DNA of 11,182 bases from assembly GCA_042573625.1 (NCBI GenBank), contig JBHPCZ010000108.1, forward strand, positions 1-11,182, read 5' to 3'. Within the stretch, counting starts at the first letter, position 1. Every line of letters starts with the position of its first letter. This DNA comes from JBHPCZ01 sp042573625. GTDB lineage: Bacteria > Desulfobacterota > Desulfobacteria > Desulfobacterales > UBA11574. Made by a program: the position numbers and the translations under genes. This document shows positions 1-7,484 of this stretch, one piece after another. The notes below the pieces were generated by a model that searched no databases, had not been told where the DNA came from, and worked only from the letters and a program-made list of their open reading frames with translations.

Positions 1-53
1 GCACGTCCGGATCTGTGGGGAGGGCGCCGGGAAACCGGTGCCTTTACCCGGAA
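1..53 (+). mobile_element. 3' end of a group II intron (part of domain V and all of domain VI)
   Basis: The first 15 bases match the 3' strand of a bacterial group II intron domain V (GCACGTCCGG followed by ATC). Next comes a domain VI hairpin: 23-30 pairs with 35-42 (eight pairs, one of them G-T) around a GAAA loop. The stem extends through 20-22 with 43-45. A46 is left bulged where the branch-point adenosine should be, and 17-19 pairs with 47-49 below it. The branch A normally lies 7-8 bases before the splice site, so the intron should end near 52-54. Its catalytic domains and reverse transcriptase, if present, lie to the left of the window. The orientation is plus. The call rests on motif recognition and pairing, since only the tail is visible. 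Confidence 0.7.
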
Positions 54-279
54 AAATGGATGGGGCGCAATTTTTGAGATAAGTCATTATCGTATCTCAA
101 ATAGTGAAATTAATAAGAATACCTATATTTTGTTTATTTATTAATCATAGTTAAGATAAAAGCCGGACCATTCTTTATCAACTATTTCAATAAAATGACA
201 ATCCATTTTTTATTCATATCTTGTGTAGTTGCGGAAACGTTGTCTGTGAGTATGTTTCTGGTTGCGCTTTTTTCGGTCA
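54..279. other. Non-coding stretch between the intron end and the cREC gene
   Basis: About 225 AT-rich bases with no convincing reading frame, RNA gene or T-run terminator. If the intron call is right, the left edge is the 3' exon. The only clear structure is the inverted repeat at 73-101. The right part is the downstream flank of the minus-strand cREC gene. Confidence 0.6.
73..101. repeat. Perfect 9-bp inverted repeat, 11-base loop
   Basis: TTTGAGATA at 73-81 is the exact reverse complement of TATCTCAAA at 93-101. The stem is AT-rich and no T-run follows on either strand, so it is a poor intrinsic terminator. It lies about 20 bases past the predicted intron 3' end, and could be a protein-binding palindrome, a hairpin near the intron target, or a remnant end of another element. 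Confidence 0.5.
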
Positions 280-606
280 CTAAACATCCTGCCCGGTTGG
301 GTTAAACCTATCATGTGCCTTCGAAAATTGGCGGATGCTAGCAATACCTAACTTCATCTTGCGCCTTGCTGATGGGTTGGCTGAGTGGGTGTGGATGATG
401 GGAGGGTGGAACCCTTTTGTGGCAACTGCTTCCTCAATCCAGAGAATAACATCATATCCGGTGCCTCTCTCATCATCACCTAAATCATGATCAAGACTAA
501 TCTCCGTGACCTTTCCAGTCTTTAATAATTCAATGGCTTCTTCGGGCCAATATACGCGCCTCCAACCGTCGGGTGTTAGGCGTTCGTCGTCAAGATAGAC
601 TTTCAT
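280..606 (-). CDS. Cyclic-phosphate-processing receiver (cREC) domain protein
   Basis: A stand-alone receiver-like protein of 108 residues. It shows the family's hallmarks: an N-terminal MKVYLDDER strand with the acidic pair D6-D7, the SLDHDLGDDERGTGYD block at 37-52 with its DHDLG motif, and IHTHSANPSARRKM at 71-84 with the HSxN signature. The family is predicted, not shown here, to act on cyclic-phosphate RNA ends during RNA repair or conflict responses, rather than to be a classical two-component regulator. I place the start at ATG 606, because family members begin at the MK(V/I)xLDDER strand and an AGAGAG ribosome binding site precedes it. The frame is open back to GTG 720 (GTGA overlapping the stop of the large gene) and ATG 717, so a 38-residue extension with translational coupling is possible. 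It is the last gene of the minus-strand run. Confidence 0.85.
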   Translation of the reverse strand: MKVYLDDERLTPDGWRRVYWPEEAIELLKTGKVTEISLDHDLGDDERGTGYDVILWIEEAVATKGFHPPIIHTHSANPSARRKMKLGIASIRQFSKAHDRFNPTGQDV

Positions 607-716
607 GATTCTCTCTATATGTCTGTTCCACGGTAAAATCGAAGCCATTTTTTGAATTATCGACCGTTTGTACAATGAATTGCTTGGTTCAACCTCAGGT
701 GAGGATATTTTTACCA

Positions 717-3700
717 TCACTGGTTTTCAATTTGACGCGCCTGAGTTCTTCTCTCCCAATGGCGTTGAATTAGCCTGGATTCAATTTCCGTTGATGGTTC
801 AAAATCGAACCGCTCCTTGGGGGTTTTTGATCCAGCCTTCTCAACCATAAGCTCGGCAAATCTATTTGCTTCACTAAGAGGAAATGGAAAAACCGTGGGG
901 GAGGGATAATCAGGCCACGGCAACATTGCACTGGGACGACGCTTTCCTTTGCCATCGAAGAATAGTTCGAATGCGTAGCTGTAGCATATAGCATCGTCAA
1001 AGTTCAACTTCTCATCTAAAAGTGCCACAGTTTGGTCGGTATACAGTCGATGTCCTGACAGTATATCAAGCCAGAGCCTTGTTTCAGCCGAGATTATCAT
1101 TCCCTTTTCCCTTAACAAAGCATGGATAATCCGCCCATAACGAACTGCCGTTGTCATGTCAGATCGCCGGATCAGCAACGCTAATTGTAAAGTCAAACCA
1201 AACACATCAACACCTAAATCCAACCCAGCCAAGGTTAATATTCCTGAAATAATTGGACCGATATCGACTTCTTCGTGAACGCGGTCCAACCGCCGCCAAA
1301 GGTTCCACATCAACCACGGCAAGCATTGGTGTATATCGTAACCTTTCAATTCTTCAATAACACTACTTACGGTCGGCCAATCAAGAACCTCAAAAGCCTG
1401 ATACAAAGCAGTAACAGTTCGGAAAAGCTCTTTGCACATAGGTAATTGAAGCTTGGCTGATTCGGCAAGCCTGAGTCCTTCTATCTCACCTTTGATCCTT
1501 AGAACACTCATTATCGCAGCCGGCTGATCAGGATTAGCCTCAAACGCCTTTTCTATCAGATGTTCGAAACGTTTCCCACTTAAAATAGCCAGCCCAAGTA
1601 ATGCAGAACCGTCTGAATCTGAATGTGCACGGAGAAAACGGACACTTGCAGGACAGTGGTTTCTCAGACACCAAAGAACCATTCCCAAGCGTAAACCTTC
1701 CACCTGTTCAGGAAATGATTCTTCCAGGTGCGGATTATCCCATATCGCCTCTAGATCTTTTAGTTTTACGAATCTATTTGGATTCTGCAAAGGAGGGAGC
1801 CACTGCCCCATGAGTCTGGGTAATTGTGGAATGCCAAAACCTATTTCCGGATCTATTCGATTGTGATGAGAAAACATTTTCCATAGTAGACGGTCTGATA
1901 ATTGTATTCCGGTTGTCTCTTGGATAAGATGTCCAATGAGGAGAAGGTATTGGGGATAACAATACCAGAATTTCTCACGCTTTAAAAATTCGATCACATC
2001 ATTGGCTGCATCAGGAAAACGCCGCATTTTGGCAAAAAGGTTCAAAGGAGATGCCCCCAGGGCTTGCAAGCAAATAAATGAAAGCTTACTAGTGGCCTCT
2101 CGGCAATCACAATCAACAAGAATGCCTGCAATTTTCTCTGCTATCTCTGGGATGTGGTAGCTACGGGCCTGTAAAATATCGGGTAAAACAGCCTCCCCAT
2201 ACACTGTAGCAAGAGCTTTTAGGGTTCTTAAAACTCCTCCATTTGTAGTAACTGACCGCCGTAGCAATGATAGGAGCTCTTGGTCTTTTTTTTCTTCGGC
2301 TATTAAAGCAAGAAGCTCTTCAATAAGTTCAGGAGCGCTCTTTATAATTTGTTGAGGATCCTGACCCTCTGGTGGAGGCCATAAACCCACTGAGTCCAGC
2401 AACTCTCTGCACCTACCCCAGTATTTTTCTGCCGCTTCAGCAAAGGGAGAAATGGAAATAAACTTCTTCTTGACGGCAGGTCCATCATCCGCACCTGATT
2501 CCCAAGCTGCCTGGGCCGTGGGCGGCCACGTTTCTAAACCATCATCGTACCAGAAAAGGTCTGTCAGTTGCTCAGGAGTGCCGATATTTGAAAGAGAGAA
2601 TCCGCATAATCTAGCCCATGAACCACAGTATGCATTCATCTGATTGCGAAGGACCGATAGTGCGTCCTCATCCTTTAAAGATACATATGTCTGGAAGCCT
2701 ACCATCTCGCTTCTGTAGTTGACCCCCACGAGTTTTCGCCCGATAATATTATCTTTTTCGTCCAGGGCTAACAATACAGCCTTATTCGCTTCATACGCAT
2801 TTGCGAGTACTGCGTTCCGATTTTCCCCTTCTTGCAAGTTTAAACAGGTATCAAAGTAGTTTCCCATGAGGAACACACGAAATGGATCTTTCGCAACTTC
2901 TAATCGGATGTTGGTCGTTCCCAATAAAAAGGAAACAGGAGGCGGGGAGAGCCATTGGGAAAGATCGATACCGTGAGCGAAAGCAGTGGAAAACCAGGAA
3001 CTATTGGCTTCGATTGCTTTACGGTACTCACAACGATGATTTTCCCATACCAACAGCAGTTCCTGCAGCCTGTCTTTTGCGGAATCGGTAAGAGTCTGTG
3101 CCCACCGTAAAATTGCCAGTTTCTCCATCGGCTTTAGGCTGACATCAGCTTCAGTTCTCGAAAAATCGTGCCACAGCCTGTCGGTCTCAGCGTGAACGGC
3201 AAGGCGAATCGCCTCAAGTGCCGTGCGGGCACAAACTTCCTTCGACTGCCGAAGGACTTTTTGATTTTGATCAAATGTCTTACGGTTTTTAGCTCTCGCC
3301 TCAAGTGCTTTTAGCCGGTTTCGCGCCGCCTCTGTTAAAGTTCCTTCTTGTTCCTGTTGTCGCAGGTAGCGGATCTCATTTGTCTCTCGATCGGTTCTAT
3401 TGAAATATATGACCAGGGACTTAGTCAGAGAAGGTTCGCGACCGGCAAGTCTCTGATAGAAGGCTAGACGATTAAGCCATTGACGCAGTTCTTTATCCAT
3501 CTGTGCGGCTGGTATGCCTGGCATTATGTTGCTCTTTACCTTAGGATTTGCCCATCGATGGAGCAATGCCTTGGGACGATGACCCAACCCACCGAGCGCA
3601 AGAGCTTCCAGAAAAGAATGCCAGGACCCTTGAGCAACATTCTTGTCCAGGTAAAATCGGGGGAGAATATCCAGCCATGTGCAGAAAACATTGGCAACAG

Positions 3701-5030
3701 AAATATCACCAGAGTTACCTATCTCTTCTATCGCGTGTTCAATTTCTTCATTTTTGCATACCCCACCGATTGATTCTATTCGTTCAACAAACTTTCGTAT
3801 CGGTGCAGGTGACAGATTTTTTGCTGCGTAAGTTCGTATTGTGTCCCGCCCGAGAACCATATCCAGCAACCAAACCACATCTTTGCCATTTGCCCCGGAT
3901 AGCAGAATCTTGCGTGCGTTCAATATCAGCCGAGGATTGATAGAGACACCTATTGTATTAAATTCCTTGAGCAAGACATCGTAACCTGCCTCCGAAGACT
4001 CTTTTGCTAAAGCTGTCAATAAGGGGTTGAAATTTTCACTCTTAATGTGTTTCTCTATCAAGCAGGACGGAATCGACACATTGCAAGAATCAAAAGCACA
4101 TAATACAGCGATACCGGCGATCTGCTTATTATTCGGCCCTTTTTCCAGAGCTTCCATAACCTCTTTACACTTCTGAAGCGACTGAGCAATGTAATCTATA
4201 AGATCATGAGGCCTAAACGTTAAGCGTAGTCCAATCATTGCAAGCACGTCTTGCGGGAAATCCTTCAGCTGCGATCGCACTTCGCTTGCAAGTGATCGAT
4301 CGAAAGTTGGAAAATCAGCATCTTCCTTTTCACCAAATTTTATTAGTTTTTTTTGCCACATGGTAAAAAGCTGGTGGATATGACGAGTCCATTCTGCCTT
4401 GCGTTGCTCAGAAGGTGAAAGCAAAACAGGTTGCAGTGCCAATAAAAATCTCGTGAGTGCATTTGAACCCGATATCCACGCGACAATTAGCCCATACCAT
4501 TGCCACAAAGCCGGTACATGCTTCGAAGAATCAGAATAATGGACCGCCTCGGCAACATCGAAATGATACGTATCAGCCGGAATATATTTTGTCGGTTGAT
4601 TTGAATTTGCGATAAATGTTTTTAAGTGAGTATGGAGGCAATCAAACCTTTCACCTAAGAAGTCTGCTTCTTCCTTCCAGCGTCTCAGTTCTTTTCTCGT
4701 TGAAGATTTCTTTGGCTTCCTCAGATTTTTTTCGGTGATTACCTTCCGCCATTTTTGAAGCGCTCGACCAAGGTCGGCAAGCAAGTCTTTTGTAACCGGT
4801 TTAATTTGGGCGGGAGCAAAACCAAGTTGGATTGGCCCCGGTTCCTTGCCCGGTTCAGGGACTTGATCTATTGATTGGAGGCAGTATAGAAGCTTGTTGA
4901 ATTTTGGTTTTCCTACGACAAGATAGACACCATCTTTACATACGTAGATACGGCCATCAAGCATTCGAGCCATTTTGCGTGCCCGGATGGCAATCTCTAT
5001 GTTTTTCGGTTGTTCACGAAGTTTTGCCAT
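717..5030 (-). CDS. Very large (1437 aa) protein of unknown function with a conserved MGxYFxTCL...WYDDG core
   Basis: I cannot name this family. No signal peptide, convincing membrane span, Walker motif or nuclease motif is visible. It is mostly helical: a basic N-terminal region (about 1-130), helical stretches to about 540, a charged probable coiled coil at about 545-600, then a distinct core at about 700-835. The core holds MGNYFDTCL (722-730), ANK (748-750), GRKLV (764-768) and WYDDG (827-831). From memory, a similar core occurs in large uncharacterised proteins of planctomycetes and other complex bacteria; this is recollection, not a search. Residues 860-1400 are repeat-like amphipathic helices, suggesting a HEAT- or TPR-like scaffold. 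The frame is intact for 4.3 kb. The gene starts 22 bases after arfB ends, with only a weak ribosome binding site, and its TGA overlaps the possible early starts of the cREC gene. Confidence 0.9.
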   Translation of the reverse strand: MAKLREQPKNIEIAIRARKMARMLDGRIYVCKDGVYLVVGKPKFNKLLYCLQSIDQVPEPGKEPGPIQLGFAPAQIKPVTKDLLADLGRALQKWRKVITEKNLRKPKKSSTRKELRRWKEEADFLGERFDCLHTHLKTFIANSNQPTKYIPADTYHFDVAEAVHYSDSSKHVPALWQWYGLIVAWISGSNALTRFLLALQPVLLSPSEQRKAEWTRHIHQLFTMWQKKLIKFGEKEDADFPTFDRSLASEVRSQLKDFPQDVLAMIGLRLTFRPHDLIDYIAQSLQKCKEVMEALEKGPNNKQIAGIAVLCAFDSCNVSIPSCLIEKHIKSENFNPLLTALAKESSEAGYDVLLKEFNTIGVSINPRLILNARKILLSGANGKDVVWLLDMVLGRDTIRTYAAKNLSPAPIRKFVERIESIGGVCKNEEIEHAIEEIGNSGDISVANVFCTWLDILPRFYLDKNVAQGSWHSFLEALALGGLGHRPKALLHRWANPKVKSNIMPGIPAAQMDKELRQWLNRLAFYQRLAGREPSLTKSLVIYFNRTDRETNEIRYLRQQEQEGTLTEAARNRLKALEARAKNRKTFDQNQKVLRQSKEVCARTALEAIRLAVHAETDRLWHDFSRTEADVSLKPMEKLAILRWAQTLTDSAKDRLQELLLVWENHRCEYRKAIEANSSWFSTAFAHGIDLSQWLSPPPVSFLLGTTNIRLEVAKDPFRVFLMGNYFDTCLNLQEGENRNAVLANAYEANKAVLLALDEKDNIIGRKLVGVNYRSEMVGFQTYVSLKDEDALSVLRNQMNAYCGSWARLCGFSLSNIGTPEQLTDLFWYDDGLETWPPTAQAAWESGADDGPAVKKKFISISPFAEAAEKYWGRCRELLDSVGLWPPPEGQDPQQIIKSAPELIEELLALIAEEKKDQELLSLLRRSVTTNGGVLRTLKALATVYGEAVLPDILQARSYHIPEIAEKIAGILVDCDCREATSKLSFICLQALGASPLNLFAKMRRFPDAANDVIEFLKREKFWYCYPQYLLLIGHLIQETTGIQLSDRLLWKMFSHHNRIDPEIGFGIPQLPRLMGQWLPPLQNPNRFVKLKDLEAIWDNPHLEESFPEQVEGLRLGMVLWCLRNHCPASVRFLRAHSDSDGSALLGLAILSGKRFEHLIEKAFEANPDQPAAIMSVLRIKGEIEGLRLAESAKLQLPMCKELFRTVTALYQAFEVLDWPTVSSVIEELKGYDIHQCLPWLMWNLWRRLDRVHEEVDIGPIISGILTLAGLDLGVDVFGLTLQLALLIRRSDMTTAVRYGRIIHALLREKGMIISAETRLWLDILSGHRLYTDQTVALLDEKLNFDDAICYSYAFELFFDGKGKRRPSAMLPWPDYPSPTVFPFPLSEANRFAELMVEKAGSKTPKERFDFEPSTEIESRLIQRHWERRTQARQIENQ

Positions 5031-5052
5031 TGTGAATTTCTAAATGTATTTT

Positions 5053-5487
5053 TCAGTCATCTAATAAAATTGCCTTTGATCGGTTCTGTTTGATGCGACT
5101 CCGATGCTTTTTTTCGGCAAGTCGCCGCTGTTTTGCAGCTTCCGAAACTGTCGTTTTCTTACGGGGAGTGACCTCCAGTAAGGATTCACGCAGCAACGAC
5201 ACGAATCGCTCTATTGCCGTACCTCGATTGAGAGACTGGCTGCGATGTTTCTGGGAGACAACCCTGAGAACCCCCACTTTGTTTATTCGCGTCGGCAGGT
5301 GGTTTTGGACCAACTGTTTCTGCAGTTCCGAAAGGCTCGGTGAATTGGCGACATCGAACCACAAGGTCACCCGGGTATTGACCTTGTTCACATTCTGCCC
5401 ACCCGGTCCGCTACTTGGGCTCGCTGTAAACCTCAACTCGTTAAATGAGATTGAAAGTTGATCAGTAATCTTGATTTCCGGTGTCAT
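5053..5487 (-). CDS. arfB: Alternative ribosome-rescue factor B (peptidyl-tRNA hydrolase ArfB, YaeJ family)
   Basis: ArfB enters stalled, mRNA-less ribosomes and hydrolyses the peptidyl-tRNA, freeing the subunits. The 144-residue length is typical. The catalytic domain is recognisable: FTASPSSGPGGQNVNKVNTR at 20-39 carries the GGQ at 29-31, whose glutamine acts in ester hydrolysis in release factors. There is no stop-codon-recognition domain. The basic C-terminal tail (about 110-140, rich in K and R, with AAKQRRLAEKKHRSR) is the part that occupies the empty mRNA channel in this family. ATG 5487 gives the usual short lead before the GGQ domain, but no good Shine-Dalgarno sequence is visible. 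It lies 22 bases upstream of the large gene, suggesting cotranscription. ArfB is a bacterial and organellar factor, which supports a bacterial origin for this part of the window. Confidence 0.95.
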   Translation of the reverse strand: MTPEIKITDQLSISFNELRFTASPSSGPGGQNVNKVNTRVTLWFDVANSPSLSELQKQLVQNHLPTRINKVGVLRVVSQKHRSQSLNRGTAIERFVSLLRESLLEVTPRKKTTVSEAAKQRRLAEKKHRSRIKQNRSKAILLDD

Positions 5488-5505
5488 GCTATTTTATTTG
5501 TTTTT

Positions 5506-5727
5506 TCAAAATTCACTGATGCTTTTCAAATACTGACTTCCGACAACTTTTTTCCAACCGTTTTCGTAAATAACATCTAACCTATAAATGACGATCCCAT
5601 TTAAGAAATCTCTCATATACTTACCGTTTTCCAGCGACATATGTAAAGCATTAAGTATTCCTATTCTTGCATTGATTGGATTTTCAATTACATAATCATG
5701 CATGATGTGATCACTAAAAATAAACAC
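5506..5727 (-). CDS. Small hypothetical protein
   Basis: Unrecognised frame of up to 73 residues, in the same direction as its neighbours: 32 bases after the membrane peptidase gene and 18 bases before arfB. The longest version starts at GTG 5727; ATG 5703 gives a 65-residue form. Neither has a good ribosome binding site. Composition is mixed hydrophobic and charged (NARIGILNALHMSLENGKYM; VIYRLDVIYENGWKKVV), more protein-like than a random frame, with no membrane span or known motif. It fits the gap between genes well, which is the main reason to keep it. Confidence 0.4.
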   Translation of the reverse strand: MFIFSDHIMHDYVIENPINARIGILNALHMSLENGKYMRDFLNGIVIYRLDVIYENGWKKVVGSQYLKSISEF

Positions 5728-5759
5728 GAATCAGCCAAGAAGTTTACAAAGGTTTCATG

Positions 5760-6734
5760 TTAATACATCGGTCTGGATTTAAATATTCTTTCAAGTATAA
5801 ATAGTATGATTAAAAATGATAAATTTAGAAACAATACAAAGGTCATCAACGTAAAAAAGACAGAATAATGTTTCACTATCGAGATGATAAATTTATTACT
5901 GACAAATTCACCGGATAAGGGTTTTGCTACAGAATTGATTATTATAAGAATGGATACAATTGCTGAAAGCCCTTTAAGTGCTCCCTGAATATCTGATTTG
6001 CTTAATTTGATACTGCTTCCGACACAAAACAGAATATAAAAGAACACATAAAACTCCCATCGTTTCAAATTATTTAACGTGAAGGCATCCTTTATAAATG
6101 AGCCGAAGGCCTTTGAGATATTGACGGGAAGATCCAATAGAGAATTTAAAGATTGAAAAGTCTGGTGGCTTAGATTTACTTTAAGAAACGGATCAAAAAA
6201 GGACTCTGAAAGCAAAAAGTAGGCGGAAAAATACAGTACGACGGTTCCAAAGATAATTGGACCGATACCGATAAAAAAATTGCCAATTGATTGGTATCCG
6301 CTGTCCTTATTCCAGTTATGGTTTACATAGCCCAATGTTCTTGAATCAGGATCGGGATTAAAAAGGACAATTTCATTAATCGAATGGCCGAAAATGACGC
6401 ACATCATTGCATGACCTAACTCATGGACAATAGTGCCTAACCAATCGAAAAGTCCAAGGTATAAATTTCTGCCCATCAGCCGGTAAGCTTTTATTTCAAT
6501 ATACCCGGCTATAAGATCCATTAAATAGGCAAGGAATAAGCCTGGGCCAAGTAATATTAACAACTGTATCAGGCTTACTTTTATTGAAGCAAAGAGGTGT
6601 TCTGCTATAAAAAATATAAGTTCCAAATGAACCGTCTTTTTTAAAAATTTGCTTTTAACTTTTAATTTATGTATCTCAAAACATGTTGTTACGTTAATCT
6701 CACAGCATAGTATTTTAGAAATATAGACCGGCAT
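5760..6734 (-). CDS. M50-like membrane zinc metallopeptidase
   Basis: An integral membrane protein of up to 324 residues. The zinc site is TIVHELGHAM, with HExxH at 104-108 on a hydrophobic helix. NPDPDSRTLGYVNHNW (126-141) follows, then a glycine-rich membrane segment, SIGNFFIGIGPIIFG (149-163). This order resembles a family of uncharacterised M50-type (site-2-protease-like) proteins in many bacteria. SKSDIQGALKGL (245-256) may supply the third metal ligand at D248. Membrane segments lie near 52-72, 98-118, 150-175, 228-242, 255-270 and 290-315. ATG 6734 overlaps the end of the transglycosylase gene by 20 bases, but a purine-rich stretch touches the ATG directly, so a later start (for example TTG 6626) is possible. 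The substrate is unknown; pairing with a wall-cleaving enzyme suggests an envelope role (inference). Confidence 0.75.
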   Translation of the reverse strand: MPVYISKILCCEINVTTCFEIHKLKVKSKFLKKTVHLELIFFIAEHLFASIKVSLIQLLILLGPGLFLAYLMDLIAGYIEIKAYRLMGRNLYLGLFDWLGTIVHELGHAMMCVIFGHSINEIVLFNPDPDSRTLGYVNHNWNKDSGYQSIGNFFIGIGPIIFGTVVLYFSAYFLLSESFFDPFLKVNLSHQTFQSLNSLLDLPVNISKAFGSFIKDAFTLNNLKRWEFYVFFYILFCVGSSIKLSKSDIQGALKGLSAIVSILIIINSVAKPLSGEFVSNKFIISIVKHYSVFFTLMTFVLFLNLSFLIILFILERIFKSRPMY

Positions 6735-7398
6735 CCCTTTTGTATTTATGATAATAACTGATGACTCGCCTGATATATATCCGTGTCTCTTTTGGAATCC
6801 CTTTTCTTTTTCTTACCCACTTTGGGCCGGCGTTGTATGCAATCAATGTTTTTTTGATAGACCCAAACTCTTCAAGATGTTTCTTGAGAAGCTTGGCCCC
6901 TCCAAAAATGTTGCTTTGAGGGTTAAAAGGATTGATGACGCCAAGCTCTTTGGAAGTATCGGGCATTAATTGGCAAAGGCCCTGGGCACCCTTGTGGGAT
7001 ATGGCATCATTGATAAAATCACTTTCAGCTTTTATTACCGCCTTGATCAAGGCCGGTGAGAGAGCGTATATCCCGGACGCTTCAAGAATTAACGAGTCGT
7101 ATTTATTTGAGCCTTCTTTTTCGTAATTTTTCAAATCCTTCAATGAAATTCTCAAAGATTTATCATATGACCATTTTGGTATTTCTATGCCATCTTTTAT
7201 CGCTTCTTCAGCCAGGCCCTTGATTAGTGTCTTGGCTGTAATGTCTCCACTGAATTCCCTGATCTTTGCGATCATCATTCTCTGAATAAGAAAGTCTCGG
7301 TGAAAGGAGTAGCCCTGCTCAGAATAAACCGTTTCAATATGTACAAAAGCGCTGGCGACAAATAAAATAATAATAAGATAGAATCTTGATAAACCCAA
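6715..7398 (-). CDS. Secreted lytic transglycosylase (SLT / goose-lysozyme-like domain)
   Basis: Lytic transglycosylases cleave the MurNAc-GlcNAc bond of peptidoglycan, releasing 1,6-anhydro-MurNAc ends. Numbered from the TTG start, the domain covers about 100-215. It has the catalytic glutamate in AVIKAESDF (E125), then GAQGLCQLMPDT (137-148) and AYNAGP (187-192), the three classic SLT motifs in order. An N-terminal hydrophobic stretch, FYLIIILFVASAFV (6-19), is a signal peptide or anchor, so the enzyme works outside the inner membrane. I chose TTG 7398 because AAGAGAGG lies 8 bases before it and the hydrophobic stretch then sits near the terminus. The frame is open to ATG 7479, but that would add 27 residues before the signal. 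It is the first gene of the minus-strand run and overlaps the membrane peptidase gene by 20 bases, which suggests coupled expression. Confidence 0.88.
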   Translation of the reverse strand: MGLSRFYLIIILFVASAFVHIETVYSEQGYSFHRDFLIQRMMIAKIREFSGDITAKTLIKGLAEEAIKDGIEIPKWSYDKSLRISLKDLKNYEKEGSNKYDSLILEASGIYALSPALIKAVIKAESDFINDAISHKGAQGLCQLMPDTSKELGVINPFNPQSNIFGGAKLLKKHLEEFGSIKKTLIAYNAGPKWVRKRKGIPKETRIYIRRVISYYHKYKRDAGLYF

Positions 7399-7414
7399 AC
7401 CAATCACCTCTCTT
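7396..7414 (-). promoter_or_regulatory. Ribosome binding site supporting a TTG start for the transglycosylase
   Basis: On the minus strand AAGAGAGG (7414-7407) is followed by eight bases and then TTG (7398-7396). GTG at 7407 overlaps this site and is too close to use it, and ATG 7479 has no comparable site. This decides the start in favour of TTG. Confidence 0.6.
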
Positions 7415-7464
7415 ATTATTTGGCCAATATACTTGCCCACGAGGGATGCATACCCGCATGTCCC

Positions 7465-7474
7465 TTCAAGCACG
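7465..7474 (+). repeat. Left arm of a 10-bp perfect inverted repeat (partner 8644-8653)
   Basis: TTCAAGCACG here is the exact reverse complement of CGTGCTTGAA at 8644-8653. The pair encloses the GC-richer plus-strand block. The match does not extend beyond 10 bases on either side, and no transposase is recognisable between the arms. Confidence 0.5.
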
Positions 7475-7484
7475 AACATGATTC

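Noticed and set aside
73..101. Intrinsic terminator at the 9-bp inverted repeat
   Set aside because: The stem is AT-rich, the loop is 11 bases, and no T-run follows on either strand.
3480..3940. Plus-strand frames inside the giant gene
   Set aside because: They overlap each other, lack ribosome binding sites and read as low-quality translation; the 4.3-kb minus frame is continuous through them.
5090..5461. Plus-strand frame of 123 codons opposite arfB
   Set aside because: It is the antisense shadow of the clearly conserved GGQ protein and has no family resemblance.
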